The position numbers and the translations under genes are program-made. Positions 1 through 8,747 of a DNA stretch of 64,000 nucleotides are shown piece after piece. The stretch's first letter is position 1. Each line of letters starts with the position of its first letter. The DNA is from Verrucomicrobiales bacterium (GTDB lineage Bacteria > Verrucomicrobiota > Verrucomicrobiia > Verrucomicrobiales > DEV007): the NCBI GenBank assembly GCA_016795505.1, contig JAEUHH010000098.1:16301-80300 (forward strand), written 5' to 3'. Under the pieces are notes generated by a model that searched no databases, was not told where the DNA came from, and worked only from the letters and a program-made list of their open reading frames with translations.

Positions 1-1774
1 GGACCATCGAGGCGTCGATCGTTTCGATGGCGGCGACCTGGATGTTGCCGATGGCGAGATGATGTTGGAGCAGACCGCGGAGGGAGTGGTTGCGGCACAC
101 GACGATGGCGCGGCGACCAGCCAGGGCGTTGCGCACCTCGGGCGTATTGATCGGCTTGACGTCGCCCTGGGCGGGCACTTCGCGGATCTGGAGGGAGAAA
201 TAGAAGCGCGAGCCCTTGCCGAGATCGCTGTCGACCTTCAGATCGCCGCCCATGAGCTGGCAGAGCACCTTGCTGATGGCCAGACCGAGGCCGGTGCCAC
301 CGAAAAGCCGGGTGGTGGAGGCATCGGCCTGAGTGAAGGCCTCGAAGATGCGCTCGTGATTCTCCTTCGCGATGCCGATGCCGGTGTCGGCGACCGAGAA
401 CTCGACCGACGGCAGGGCGCCATAGGAAGTGCTGGCCGAGCGGTTGGTGACGCTGACGATGATCTCGCCCTCCTGGGTGAATTTGACCGAATTCCCAATG
501 AGGTTTACCAGGACCTGTTTGAGTCGCTCGCGGTCGCCGTAGATCGTCTCGGGTACGCCCTGGTCGATGTAGTAGAGCAACTCCAGACTGGCCTCGGCAG
601 CGTAGTAGGCGAACATGTCGATGGTCTCCTCGATCAGCGCGATCAAGTTCACCGGGGCGATTTCCAGCTCGACCTTTTCGCTCTTGAGTTTCGAGAAGTC
701 GAGCACGTCGTTGATGAGATGCACGAGCGACTGGCCGCTGCTGCGCATGATCTGAACCAGCTCCCGCTGCTCGGTGGAGAGGGTCGTCTCGAGGAGCAGG
801 CTGGTGGTGCCGATGATGCCGTTCATCGGGGTGCGAATCTCGTGGCTCATGTTGGCGAGGAAGTCCGACTTCGCCTGTTGGGCGACGACGGCCTGCCTTT
901 GGGCCACCTCGAGATTTTGGATGGCGAGATTCAGGTTTACCCGCTGTTCGGCGAGGGAGTTCGCGGTGGCATTGAACTGCTCGTTGATGTCCGTGATCTC
1001 GTAGATGCCGCTGCGGGGCAGGCTGACTTCGAATTTGCCGAAGCTGAGTTCCTGCATGCCCTCGCGAATCTCGCGCAGGCGGCGGGTGAGAAAGCGGGAG
1101 GAGAAGATGAGCAGGAACAGATTCGGCAGCAGGGCGCCGGCGGCGAGCATCCAGGAATGTCCCAGCATGGCGGAAAGGGTGAAGTCATGCGGTGACGGAG
1201 CCAGCTCGGCCCGGATCAGGGCGACGGTGCGGCCATCCGCATCGACCACCGGCACGACGGCGTCGGCTTTGGCGACCTCGAGGTCGCGCGCACGCCAGAT
1301 GTCGCCGGCCCAGGCGAGGACATCCTTGAACGGGTGGTTCAATGGCACCTGCTGGATGGCGCCGTCGCGGGCGGCTTCGACATGGCCGGGCACTTCCTCA
1401 TTGCCGATCACGGGCACCATGGCGCCGTCGAGCCGCAGCACATGGCGAAGGGCGGTGGGGCTGTTGCCCAGGCTCCAGTAGGCGGAGATGACCGGCGTGG
1501 TGTTGGCCGGCGCATTTCGGCGCATCCGGTCAAGGAGTTGGGGGCGATATTTACCAAAATGACTGTCCAGAATCTCCTTGTCGAGCGGATTGGGCAGCGG
1601 GTCGAGCGCTGATGCCGTGATGGTGGCCAACTGGACCGCGCTTTGATCGAGGGAGGATGTCAGCCGGCTCCATTCGAGAAAATAGATCCCCCCGGCGCCA
1701 ATGCCCGTGCCAAGGATGGACAGAAAGGCGCCAGTCACCAGAAGGACAATGGAGATCGGCAGGGAACGCTTCAT
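1..1774 (-). CDS. Hybrid sensor histidine kinase, 3' end cut by window edge
   Basis: Membrane sensor kinase, probably signalling to the response regulator encoded just upstream. Reading from the ATG at 1774, it has an N-terminal membrane helix (about residues 5-27), an extracytoplasmic sensor region of about 170 residues, a second helix (about 205-225), a HAMP-like linker, and a HisKA domain with the phospho-acceptor in SHEIRTPMN (His311). The N box ([12 protein letters not shown], near 423), G1 box (DTGIGI, near 463) and G2 box (GGTGLGL, near 494) of the ATPase domain are intact. From about 545 a receiver-like domain begins ([17 protein letters not shown]) but lacks the usual acidic pair, so it may be a pseudo-receiver. 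The frame stays open to base 1. Family call secure; stimulus unknown. Its place at the end of the pilus operon suggests pilus or surface control (inference). Confidence 0.88.
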   Translation of the reverse strand, partial: MKRSLPISIVLLVTGAFLSILGTGIGAGGIYFLEWSRLTSSLDQSAVQLATITASALDPLPNPLDKEILDSHFGKYRPQLLDRMRRNAPANTTPVISAYWSLGNSPTALRHVLRLDGAMVPVIGNEEVPGHVEAARDGAIQQVPLNHPFKDVLAWAGDIWRARDLEVAKADAVVPVVDADGRTVALIRAELAPSPHDFTLSAMLGHSWMLAAGALLPNLFLLIFSSRFLTRRLREIREGMQELSFGKFEVSLPRSGIYEITDINEQFNATANSLAEQRVNLNLAIQNLEVAQRQAVVAQQAKSDFLANMSHEIRTPMNGIIGTTSLLLETTLSTEQRELVQIMRSSGQSLVHLINDVLDFSKLKSEKVELEIAPVNLIALIEETIDMFAYYAAEASLELLYYIDQGVPETIYGDRERLKQVLVNLIGNSVKFTQEGEIIVSVTNRSASTSYGALPSVEFSVADTGIGIAKENHERIFEAFTQADASTTRLFGGTGLGLAISKVLCQLMGGDLKVDSDLGKGSRFYFSLQIREVPAQGDVKPINTPEVRNALAGRRAIVVCRNHSLRGLLQHHLAIGNIQVAAIETIDASMV

Positions 1775-1908
1775 TCGGGAGGATGACACTTCGGAAAAAG
1801 AGAGGGAGTAAAAATTCCATAATTTTAATAAAAGTCAATTGATCCCACCCCTTGATTTTGTGCTCTTTTTCCGAGGTTGAACCGTCCAGCGATCAAGGAT
1901 GCGGGTGC

Positions 1909-1937
1909 AAAAAAGCCCTCCCGGATGAAGGGAGAGC
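1909..1937 (-). terminator. Intrinsic terminator after the response regulator gene
   Basis: On the minus strand a GC-rich hairpin (arms CTCCC and GGGAG around TTCATCC) is followed by GGC and six T residues. It lies between the response regulator stop (1973) and the kinase start (1774), so the kinase may need its own promoter in the AT-rich stretch 1790-1870, or some read-through. Confidence 0.6.
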
Positions 1938-1972
1938 TCTGCGAACCGACTGCCGCGACCGGTGACGCCGGT

Positions 1973-2413
1973 TTAGCGCCGGTTGAGCACCCAGCGGAGC
2001 TCTGCGGTGAGCCGTTCCGGCGAGTAGGGCTTGGGCAAGATGCCGGCAAAGCCACGCTCGAGCGCGGCGGCACGGGCATTCTGTTGCAGGTAGCCGCTGC
2101 TGGCGATGACGGCGACGCGGGGATCGATGGCACGGAGCAGATCGGTCGTTTCGAGGCCGGACATGCCGCCGGGCAGGGCGAGGTCCATGATGATGGCTGC
2201 GATCGGCTCATTTCGGTGCAGGTGGTTGCGGAAGATATCGATGCATTCCTCGCCGGTGTTCGCGGCGATGGCCTGGTATCCCATCGACTGGACGATGGCA
2301 CAGCCGAGGGCGCGCATGCTGACCTCATCATCGACGACGAGGACGCGGGTGACCCCGGCGGGCGCCTGCCGGGCGCTCTCTGGGGGGGTGAAAGTGGTGG
2401 GACCGGGGATCAT
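1973..2413 (-). CDS. Single-domain response regulator (CheY-like receiver)
   Basis: Protein of 146 residues made almost entirely of one receiver domain. The acidic pair is D28-D29 (VLVVDDE), the phosphorylated aspartate is D77 (IIMDLALPGG), the switch serine is near S105-S106, and the conserved lysine is K128 (LPKPY). There is no DNA-binding or enzymatic output domain, so it should act by protein contact or as a phosphorelay intermediate. It lies between pilB and the hybrid kinase on the same strand, which suggests that it links the kinase to the pilus machine. The partner is inferred from position only. Confidence 0.9.
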   Translation of the reverse strand: MIPGPTTFTPPESARQAPAGVTRVLVVDDEVSMRALGCAIVQSMGYQAIAANTGEECIDIFRNHLHRNEPIAAIIMDLALPGGMSGLETTDLLRAIDPRVAVIASSGYLQQNARAAALERGFAGILPKPYSPERLTAELRWVLNRR

Positions 2414-2482
2414 GACTTTGGGTTGGCGGCGGGTTGGGCGTGTGGTGAACAGCGGTGGTCAAAGGAAAGGGGGCAATCCAGG

Positions 2483-4675
2483 TCAGCAAGCAGTATAGCT
2501 TACTTGGGCAATCTCATCCAGAGTGGTATTGCCGGCCAGCGTTTGGACGAGGCCTTCCTGGTAGAGGGTTTGGAATCCGGTGCGCAGGGCGGCAGCCCGG
2601 AGTTCAGTCTGCGGCGCGTGGCGCTCGATCAGGTCGGTGATCTCGGCATTTGTCTCGAGCATCTCCATCAGGGCGACACGACCGCGGTAGCCGGTGCCGT
2701 GGCACTCGGGGCAGCCGACGGCCATGTAAATGGGATCGCGGAGCGCCTCCTGGATCACCCCCTGGCGGTACATCATCTGCTGCACGTCCGCCGGCGCTTC
2801 GTAGGGCCGTTTGCAGTAGTTGCAAAGCCGGCGCACCAGTCGCTGGGCCTGCGTCATGGCGATGGAATCGGCCACGAGGTGTGGCTCGACGTTCATCGAG
2901 AGCAGGCGGGAAATGGCTCGCAGCGAATCGTTCGCATGCAAAGTGGTGAGCACCAGATGGCCGGTGAGGGCGGCGTTCACAGCCGCGTTGGCCGTTTCCT
3001 CGTCGCGACACTCCCCGATCAGGATCACATCCGGGTCGGACCGCAGCAGGGAACGCAAGCCCGCGCTGAAGCTGAGCCCGTGGGTCGGGTCAGTCTGCGT
3101 CTGGTTGATGCCCTCGATCTCGTACTCGATGGGATCCTCGATGGTGTGGATGTTGGTCCCCTCCTCGTTGACGCTGTTGATCAGCGCGTAAAGCGTGGTC
3201 GTCTTGCCCGATCCGGTGGGGCCGGTGATGAGGATGAGCCCTTGGTCGCGTGACATGACCCGCTTGACGATGGCGGACTGGCGGCGGGAAAAATTCAAGT
3301 CGGCGAGTTCCTTCAGGCCATCCTGCTTGTCGAGGAATCGCATGATGACCTTCTGCAACTCGCGGCGGCAGGGCACCGCGGCGACGCGCACGTCGATGCG
3401 GCGCTTCCGGATCGCCATCGCAAAGCGGCCGTCGAGGGCCTCCTGCCGGCTTTGGTTCATGTTCGAGTAGTTCTTGATCAGCGCAATGAAGCGCGGCAGC
3501 ATCTCCTCGGGGGCCGTGTAGAGTGTCTTGAGGTTGCCATCGATCCGGGCGCGGAAGCGGGCGACATTGTAGTACTTCTCCAGGTGGAGGTCGCTGGCCC
3601 GCGCACTGATGGCGGTATAGAGCACCCAGTGGATCAACTCCTCGGCCGAGTGATTCAGGTTTTGCGGATTGACGCGGCTGACATCGTCGGGATCGATCTC
3701 GACGAGTCCCTCGTTTTGGGAGAGGCTCAGGGTCGATGTCTTGATTTCGATGCCGCTCTGGGCATTCAACGCCGAGCCGCAGCGGTTGATCGCCTGGCGG
3801 ATCTGGCGGGCATCGGCCAGCACGGGGATGAACTCGACCGGGTCGTTGCCCGACGAGAGATACTCATCCTCGAACGCATAGTTGCTGCCGTCCGGGGTCA
3901 GCAGGTAGACATGATTGTCACCTCGGTAGAGAGGGTAGACATTGTGCTTTTCCAGCAGGGGGACGGAAAAGCCCTCCTGCCGACAGACCTCGTCGGCGTT
4001 GAAGCAGAGACGGGTGGGACCATCGATCAGATACTGGAGCGCCACGCCCAGGCCGGGCATCATGGTGTCGTAGTCGGCCCTTTCCAGCGAGCGCTGCTTC
4101 TCGACCATTTCACCGTGCAGCATCTCCAGGCGATCACGGTCCTTCTGATCAAAGGGATAGTGCTGCAGCAGCCAGAAAAATGCCTCCTCGATCGCATCCG
4201 ATGGGATCTCGGGGGGCCGCAGGGCCTCCAGGGGATTGGTGCGGGGCAGCGGGTTGCTTTGCAGCCGCATCACCAGGTCTTTGCGGATGGCCTCGTATTG
4301 CTCCGACGAGATGGCGATCTTGACCGCGAAGCAGGCGGGCACACCCCAGAGATCGTCTGTCTTCGGGTTGTGATGGGCAAAGATCAGCAGGGGGCCGAGA
4401 TTCGCGACCGGCAGCCAGGGAGCGTTGGTGTTGGGAAAGCGGCCCAGTTTTCTGAGCGTGGCTTCGGCTTCGACCGAGCAGGTCTCGCGGGGCAGGCGCA
4501 CCGGGACGATGCCGAACTGCACCGCCGTGCCCTCCAGCGAGATCAGCCCCGCGCCAAAGGCGTCCATCCCGCCAAAAGAAGGCGCCGCGGCTGGCGGCGG
4601 GACCGCCACCGTCGGCGTTGCGCCCGGCTGGGCCTGCGGATAGGCGGCTACCGGGGGCTCGAGGGTGACGGACAT
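2483..4675 (-). CDS. pilB: Type IV pilus / type II secretion extension ATPase (PilB/GspE family)
   Basis: Cytoplasmic hexameric ATPase that powers pilin assembly. The 730-residue protein has a Pro/Ala-rich start, an N-terminal region that is poorly conserved, and a C-terminal motor: Walker A GPTGSGKT (485-492), Asp box TIEDPIEY (511-518), Walker B region SDPDVILIGECRD (546-558) and His box TGHLVLTTLHAND (571-583). Two CxxC pairs (C618/C621 and C655/C658) form the zinc-binding element typical of PilB and GspE. It follows four prepilin genes in the same orientation. PilB and GspE cannot be told apart by motif; the neighbouring PilT and PilM-like proteins favour a pilus. Confidence 0.93.
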   Translation of the reverse strand: MSVTLEPPVAAYPQAQPGATPTVAVPPPAAAPSFGGMDAFGAGLISLEGTAVQFGIVPVRLPRETCSVEAEATLRKLGRFPNTNAPWLPVANLGPLLIFAHHNPKTDDLWGVPACFAVKIAISSEQYEAIRKDLVMRLQSNPLPRTNPLEALRPPEIPSDAIEEAFFWLLQHYPFDQKDRDRLEMLHGEMVEKQRSLERADYDTMMPGLGVALQYLIDGPTRLCFNADEVCRQEGFSVPLLEKHNVYPLYRGDNHVYLLTPDGSNYAFEDEYLSSGNDPVEFIPVLADARQIRQAINRCGSALNAQSGIEIKTSTLSLSQNEGLVEIDPDDVSRVNPQNLNHSAEELIHWVLYTAISARASDLHLEKYYNVARFRARIDGNLKTLYTAPEEMLPRFIALIKNYSNMNQSRQEALDGRFAMAIRKRRIDVRVAAVPCRRELQKVIMRFLDKQDGLKELADLNFSRRQSAIVKRVMSRDQGLILITGPTGSGKTTTLYALINSVNEEGTNIHTIEDPIEYEIEGINQTQTDPTHGLSFSAGLRSLLRSDPDVILIGECRDEETANAAVNAALTGHLVLTTLHANDSLRAISRLLSMNVEPHLVADSIAMTQAQRLVRRLCNYCKRPYEAPADVQQMMYRQGVIQEALRDPIYMAVGCPECHGTGYRGRVALMEMLETNAEITDLIERHAPQTELRAAALRTGFQTLYQEGLVQTLAGNTTLDEIAQVSYTAC

Positions 4676-4720
4676 GGGAATGGAAGTGCGGGGGATGCGC
4701 TGAGTTTTTTGGGATGAAAC

Positions 4721-5236
4721 TCAGCGAGAGCCGACCGGCGTGAAATTGTTGGGGAAAACGTAGGGAGTCCCCAGGTCGGTGGCGTCGAAGTTCACCTTCA
4801 GCCCAGCACCCGCCGCGCCCGGTTTGAGCAGGCTCCAGGACGAGCCCGTCCACTGGATGCGCCAGTCGTCCGTGTCGCTGGAGGTGGCCGGATTCCAGTC
4901 CGCGCGCATGTAGGGGCCCTTGTAAAAGATTTCCTTCTGGTTGGCCGCGCCGTCCGGTTCGCGCCATTGCAGGGAGCGCAGCACCATCATCTCATCGCCG
5001 GCCGAGGTGGCGACGGCGTTGAAGCGAAGATCCCAATTGGCATGGGAAAAGTTGCGGGTCGCCTTGTTCAGCGTGTCCACTAGGTTCGCCGCCACGGTGT
5101 CGCGGGAGCGGTCGGAGATATTGCCAAAAGCCGAGATGCCGATAGCGGCCACGATGCCCATCACCGCGACGGTGGTGATGACCTCCATCAGGCTGAAGCC
5201 GGCACGGGAGCAGCGGATGGTGTGGACACAGTTCAT
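4721..5236 (-). CDS. Type IV prepilin-like protein
   Basis: Minor pilin or pseudopilin of 171 residues. The prepilin signal is CSRAG|FSLMEV, cleaved after G13, with F14 at +1 and the conserved Glu18 at +5, followed by a hydrophobic helix. The globular C-terminal half contains no recognised domain. It lies 45 bp upstream of pilB and 19 bp after the next prepilin gene, so it is almost certainly in the same transcript. Probably an inner-membrane component that joins the fibre after prepilin peptidase cleavage. Confidence 0.85.
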   Translation of the reverse strand: MNCVHTIRCSRAGFSLMEVITTVAVMGIVAAIGISAFGNISDRSRDTVAANLVDTLNKATRNFSHANWDLRFNAVATSAGDEMMVLRSLQWREPDGAANQKEIFYKGPYMRADWNPATSSDTDDWRIQWTGSSWSLLKPGAAGAGLKVNFDATDLGTPYVFPNNFTPVGSR

Positions 5237-5255
5237 GGTGGCGGGGTGGTGGGGC

Positions 5256-5651
5256 TTAGTAGGAAATGGTGGCGGTGCCTTCTTTGAGCACGGACTTGGT
5301 CAGTTTGGTGATGTCGTCCGGGATGTCGATGGTGAAGCCTCCGGGTTGAAAATCCGTGAAGTTGTCGGGAGCGAAGGCCAGATACGGGGCAATCTCCGCG
5401 TAGCGGGCACTGTCATTGGCGAGGGTCGACCAGGTGGAGACGGCGGCGGTGCGGCCCTTCGACTGGACATAGGAGGCGATGGCCATGTTGACCGACTCGG
5501 CCCGTGAGATGGCGAGGTTGCGCTCGCTGTCCTGCTTGATGGCGATGATGTTGGGCAGGGCTAGGAAGGCGATGATGCCGATGATGCCCACGGCGGCGAG
5601 GACTTCTACGAGGGAGAATCCGCGGGATTGGGGTTGGGAGGTCGTTTTCAC
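5256..5651 (-). CDS. Type IV prepilin-like protein (GTG start)
   Basis: Small prepilin of 131 residues. The cleavage site is QSRG|FSLVEV (after G11, Glu16 at +5), then a hydrophobic helix with the IIGIIAFLALPN pattern of major pilins. No ATG lies in frame between the previous gene's stop and this motif; the GTG at 5651 gives a leader of normal length, and a TTG two codons further upstream is the alternative. Repeat copy A of the 48-bp family occupies the gap before it. Member of the prepilin cluster feeding PilB/PilC. Confidence 0.8.
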   Translation of the reverse strand: MKTTSQPQSRGFSLVEVLAAVGIIGIIAFLALPNIIAIKQDSERNLAISRAESVNMAIASYVQSKGRTAAVSTWSTLANDSARYAEIAPYLAFAPDNFTDFQPGGFTIDIPDDITKLTKSVLKEGTATISY

Positions 5652-5690
5652 GGGCAAAAATTCTGAGGGGGTGGAGTTTGGCTTTCCGTT

Positions 5691-5739
5691 TCCGATGAGA
5701 CAGGGTTGGATCGGAGATGAAACAGGGTCTGATCGGAAA
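5691..5739. repeat. 48-bp palindromic repeat, copy A
   Basis: First of eight copies of a two-unit element. Each unit runs roughly CCGAT-N3-ACCCTGT-N3-ATCGG or its complement. This copy fills the gap between two prepilin genes. The outer arms (TTTCCGAT and ATCGGAAA) are complementary, so a transcript could fold into a hairpin there. Confidence 0.75.
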
Positions 5740-5748
5740 GCCGGTGGA

Positions 5749-6177
5749 TTACTTGAGATCCACCTTGGGGTAGGACGAGGCAGACCAGGTGGGGAGTTCG
5801 AGGTACTGATTGGTTTTCTTGAGGGCCTCGCTGAGGACCTGGCCGGTGTTGGTGGTGTTGGCGCGGAAGTGATCGACGGTCTTTTCGTCGAGGTAGTTGG
5901 CGACCAGGTTGAGCCGCGCCAGGCTGGTGGGCTGGTTATTGTAGGCGGTGCGGGCGGCGGCGAGGCTGCCGGTGCCGCTCGACTGGGAGGCGACCCAGGC
6001 ATTGACGGCGGACTGGACGGCCGCCTGTTGCTGGCGGGCGACGACGCGGCGGGTATCCTGCGCAGCGTTGGAGAAGGCGCTGATGACCAGCGCGGCCATG
6101 ATGGCGATCACCGAGATGACGATCAGCATTTCCACCATCGTGAAGGCTCGCGCGCGGCGAAGGGTATGGTGGGTCAT
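5749..6177 (-). CDS. Type IV prepilin-like protein
   Basis: Prepilin of 142 residues with the N-terminal signal RRARA|FTMVEM and a hydrophobic helix. The residue before the predicted cleavage site is Ala11, where nearly all prepilins have Gly; Glu at +5 is kept (Glu16). The remainder is a compact Ala/Gln-rich helical region and a short C-terminus. It lies between the candidate major pilin (6333-6728) and the small prepilin at 5256. Likely a minor pilin; the altered -1 residue may slow cleavage (inference). Confidence 0.84.
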   Translation of the reverse strand: MTHHTLRRARAFTMVEMLIVISVIAIMAALVISAFSNAAQDTRRVVARQQQAAVQSAVNAWVASQSSGTGSLAAARTAYNNQPTSLARLNLVANYLDEKTVDHFRANTTNTGQVLSEALKKTNQYLELPTWSASSYPKVDLK

Positions 6178-6209
6178 GGGTGAAGAGGGGGCGAGGGGGG
6201 TGGAGGAGC

Positions 6210-6246
6210 GTCCCGCCGGGAACCGGGGTGCGATTCCCGGCGGGAC
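6210..6246. other. Perfect 13-bp hairpin between pilin genes
   Basis: GTCCCGCCGGGAA and its exact complement are separated by 11 bases, 87 bases past the stop of the candidate major pilin gene. On the minus (coding) strand no T-tract follows, so it resembles an mRNA-protecting or processing hairpin more than a classic terminator. Such a stem could leave the upstream pilin message more abundant than the downstream one. Confidence 0.6.
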
Positions 6247-6332
6247 TTTTGATCAGTTCACACTGAGCTTTGGCGAGAGTGCATCGCCAAGCATCCGAAA
6301 CGGGCTCCTGGAAGGTTCAGTTTCGAATGGGT

Positions 6333-6728
6333 TCAGTTACCGCCGGCGCCGGTGTAAACCAGCATGCCGTTCGCGATAGACAGGAAGGCGGCGGCGCTGG
6401 TCTGCTCTTCCTGATCGAGGCCGGGGACGCCGAAGAAGGTGCCCTGGAAGGGACCGTCGGCGGCGGTGGCACCGGTCACGATGTCGGCGACGACATCAGC
6501 AGCGGTCGCGTTGCCTGTGACGAAGTCATGGCCGGCGGCCTGGGCCGAGGCGCAGACGGATGCCAGATTCTGGGCGTTGCGGCGGTCCTTCGAGTCTTCG
6601 GCGGTGTCGTTGATCTTGCCGATGTTCGGGATCGCGATGGCGGCGATGATGCCGATCACGGCGATCACGACGAGCATTTCAACAAGGCTGAAGCCAGCCT
6701 TCATCATCTTGCGGGTAGTCACTTTCAT
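6333..6728 (-). CDS. Type IV prepilin, candidate major pilin
   Basis: Prepilin of 131 residues. Cleavage site MMKAG|FSLVEM (after G12, Glu17 at +5) and the helix VVIAVIGIIAAIAIPNI match major pilins and GspG closely. The C-terminal part is small and Ala-rich with no cysteines. It is the best major-pilin candidate because it has the most canonical helix, the longest upstream gap in the operon (275 bp, with promoter-like sequence) and a strong hairpin downstream. This role is inference; several other prepilins lie in the cluster. Confidence 0.85.
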   Translation of the reverse strand: MKVTTRKMMKAGFSLVEMLVVIAVIGIIAAIAIPNIGKINDTAEDSKDRRNAQNLASVCASAQAAGHDFVTGNATAADVVADIVTGATAADGPFQGTFFGVPGLDQEEQTSAAAFLSIANGMLVYTGAGGN

Positions 6729-6819
6729 CTGTTGTCTTTGGTTGGTGTTGTTTCAGTTGCTTGGTTTGTGGTTTGTCCGTTGTCGCTCTCGCCTGTGGAG
6801 GACAGAAGCTTCAACAGAA

Positions 6820-6850
6820 ATCATACTAATCATAAAAACCATAATATCAA
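6820..6850 (-). promoter_or_regulatory. Putative promoter of the candidate major pilin
   Basis: In the AT-rich 275-bp gap between pilC and the pilin gene the minus strand carries TTGATA (6850-6845) and TATGAT (6825-6820), separated by 19 bases. The spacing is two bases longer than ideal. A transcript from here would have a leader of about 85 bases. Confidence 0.35.
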
Positions 6851-7003
6851 ACGAAAACTAAGCCTTTTTTTCGCTTTTTCTCAGTTTTGGTGTGGTGGGA
6901 TGGGGTTTTCTCGCGAGTGCGAGATGGGAGAGGGGTGTCTCCTGATTTTGGCGCGGTTCTGAGAAGTGGGGGGTGGCGCGACTGGGGACGGAACGGTGGC
7001 AGC

Positions 7004-8227
7004 TTACTTTTTGAAGAGTGCGTCGCCCAGGCTGAAGACGGGGGCGTAGATGGCGTAGATCAGGCCGCCGACCATGCCGCCCAGAATCACGATGGTGAAG
7101 GGCTCGATGAGCTTGTCGATCTGGCTGGCGATGCCGTCGAGTTCCTCCTCGTAGTCTTCGGCGATCTCGTTGAGCAATTCGGTGCCGGCGCCGGTCTCGG
7201 CGGCCACCTCCATGAGACCGCAGATGACGCGGCCGTCATTGCCGAGACGGTGTGACTCGATGAGGAAGGCATCGGGCAGGGTGAGACCGTTGAGGATGTG
7301 GTTTTTCACCCGGTCGAAAAAAGTCTTGTAGTAAATATGCCACGAGGTGTCGCGGGTGATCTCGAGGGCGGTGGTGAGGCGCACGTTGGCTTCGATGAGC
7401 AGGGCGAGGGTGCGGAAGCCGACGGCGGCGGCGGACTTGCGGACGATGTTTCCGACGACGGGGGTGTTGGCGAGGAGGACCTGGACTCGGGGAATGGCGG
7501 TGATACGGCCGAAGTTCTTGAAAAGGAGAAAAAGACCGAGCACGGGCAGGGCGGCCATCCAGGGCTGTTTGAGCAGCACGTCGGAGACCTTCATGAGGGC
7601 CTTGGTCGGGGCCGGGAGGTCGCTGCCGAGGGAGGTGTAAAGCTTCGACATGGCGGGCACGAGCGTGAAGCTCATGGTGATGACAACTCCGATGGCGAGG
7701 CTGATGACGAGACCGGGGTAGATCATCCCGGACTTCAGCTTTTTGAGAATGCGGGAGGTCTTTTTCTGGCTGTTGGCGATGCGGCGGAAGATCTCGGGCA
7801 GGCGACCCGCCTCCTCTCCGGCGCGGATGAGAGCGATGATGTCGGGAGTAAAAAGATCCGCTTGCTTGGCCATGGCATCGCTCATTTTCTCGCCCTGGGT
7901 GAGGGACTCCGAGATGTCGGCGATGGCTCCTCGGTAGCGGGCGGATTTCACCCGGTTGGCCTGGAGGTGGAAGCTCTTGATGATGGGGATATTCCGGTCG
8001 AAGCACTTGGCGAGACCGGTGAAGAGGGCGACGCGGTCGGTCTGGCCTCCCTTGAGCGTAGTGAGGCGCTGCAACTGCTCGTCGATGCCGGTGATGTCGG
8101 AGATGCTCGCGGTCTCGACTTCGTTCTTGCCGGCTCCGATGAGGGCTTTCTCATTGGTATTGGTATCCACGAGCGCGGTGGTGTTCCGGCCGGTGTGGAC
8201 ATTGTTGAGAACGACTTTCTTGAGCAT
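7004..8227 (-). CDS. pilC: Type IV pilus / T2SS inner-membrane platform protein (PilC/GspF)
   Basis: Polytopic inner-membrane platform on which PilB and PilT act. The 407-residue protein has two repeated GspF domains, each ending in membrane helices. The first includes the conserved GEEAGRLPEIFRRIA stretch, followed by LKSGMIYPGLVISLAIGVVI; the second includes EVAAETGAGTELL and ends in the helix EPFTIVILGGMVGGLIYAIY. Length and architecture are normal for the family. It follows the PilV-like prepilin by 48 bp and ends 275 bp before the candidate major pilin. Confidence 0.93.
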   Translation of the reverse strand: MLKKVVLNNVHTGRNTTALVDTNTNEKALIGAGKNEVETASISDITGIDEQLQRLTTLKGGQTDRVALFTGLAKCFDRNIPIIKSFHLQANRVKSARYRGAIADISESLTQGEKMSDAMAKQADLFTPDIIALIRAGEEAGRLPEIFRRIANSQKKTSRILKKLKSGMIYPGLVISLAIGVVITMSFTLVPAMSKLYTSLGSDLPAPTKALMKVSDVLLKQPWMAALPVLGLFLLFKNFGRITAIPRVQVLLANTPVVGNIVRKSAAAVGFRTLALLIEANVRLTTALEITRDTSWHIYYKTFFDRVKNHILNGLTLPDAFLIESHRLGNDGRVICGLMEVAAETGAGTELLNEIAEDYEEELDGIASQIDKLIEPFTIVILGGMVGGLIYAIYAPVFSLGDALFKK

Positions 8228-8275
8228 GATGGGGGGAAGGTGGGGTGGTTGGTAGGAGCCAGGGCGACGGTGGCT

Positions 8276-8722
8276 TCACTGGATGGTCCGGGACAGGCTG
8301 GACCGGTAGGCAACGACGGTGGAGGTCCGGGTCGCGTCCTTGTGGCCGGCCGTCCAGGAGTGGGCGGTCCAGGTCTTGGTGGAGGGGACGGGTTTGAACG
8401 TGACGGAGATGGTGGCGGCCTCCATGTCGCCGAGCCCGGTCACGGCGGGAGTCGATGGGGTGATGGTCAGGTTGGTGACAACGGGGTCGTCCGGCACGAT
8501 GAGCCGGATGTCGGCTTCATCGAGGCCGCCCTGATAGAGCCGGGCGACGGTCTCGAGATAGTTCAGCGCGGTGGCGCTGCGCTGGTTGACCTCGTCCTGG
8601 GTGATGAGGGTCAGCGACAACTGGGACGCGGCGCTGATGCCGATCATGAGGACCACCCCGGCGACGAGCGCTTCGACGAGGGTGTAGCCTCGGTTGCTGC
8701 GGCGATGGAGGTGGGGAATCAT
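8276..8722 (-). CDS. PilV/GspI-like minor prepilin
   Basis: Minor pilin of 148 residues. The signal is RSNRG|YTLVEAL (cleaved after G12, Tyr at +1, Glu17 at +5), followed by the VVLMIGISAASQL helix common in PilV-type proteins. The ATG at 8722 places the motif at the usual distance; a longer frame upstream overlaps the neighbouring gene and is rejected. The C-terminal half is Thr/Ser-rich beta-strand sequence. It lies with the PulJ-like and PilX-like genes, the arrangement of minor pilin initiation complexes. Confidence 0.85.
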   Translation of the reverse strand: MIPHLHRRSNRGYTLVEALVAGVVLMIGISAASQLSLTLITQDEVNQRSATALNYLETVARLYQGGLDEADIRLIVPDDPVVTNLTITPSTPAVTGLGDMEAATISVTFKPVPSTKTWTAHSWTAGHKDATRTSTVVAYRSSLSRTIQ

Positions 8723-8747
8723 TTTGGGAAGTTGTGGCGACGGGCAA

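Noticed and set aside
59..1195. Long rightward open frame opposite the kinase
   Set aside because: It mirrors the coding frame of the histidine kinase, whose catalytic motifs are all on the other strand. Similar frames opposite A2M, PilB, HppA and others have the same cause.
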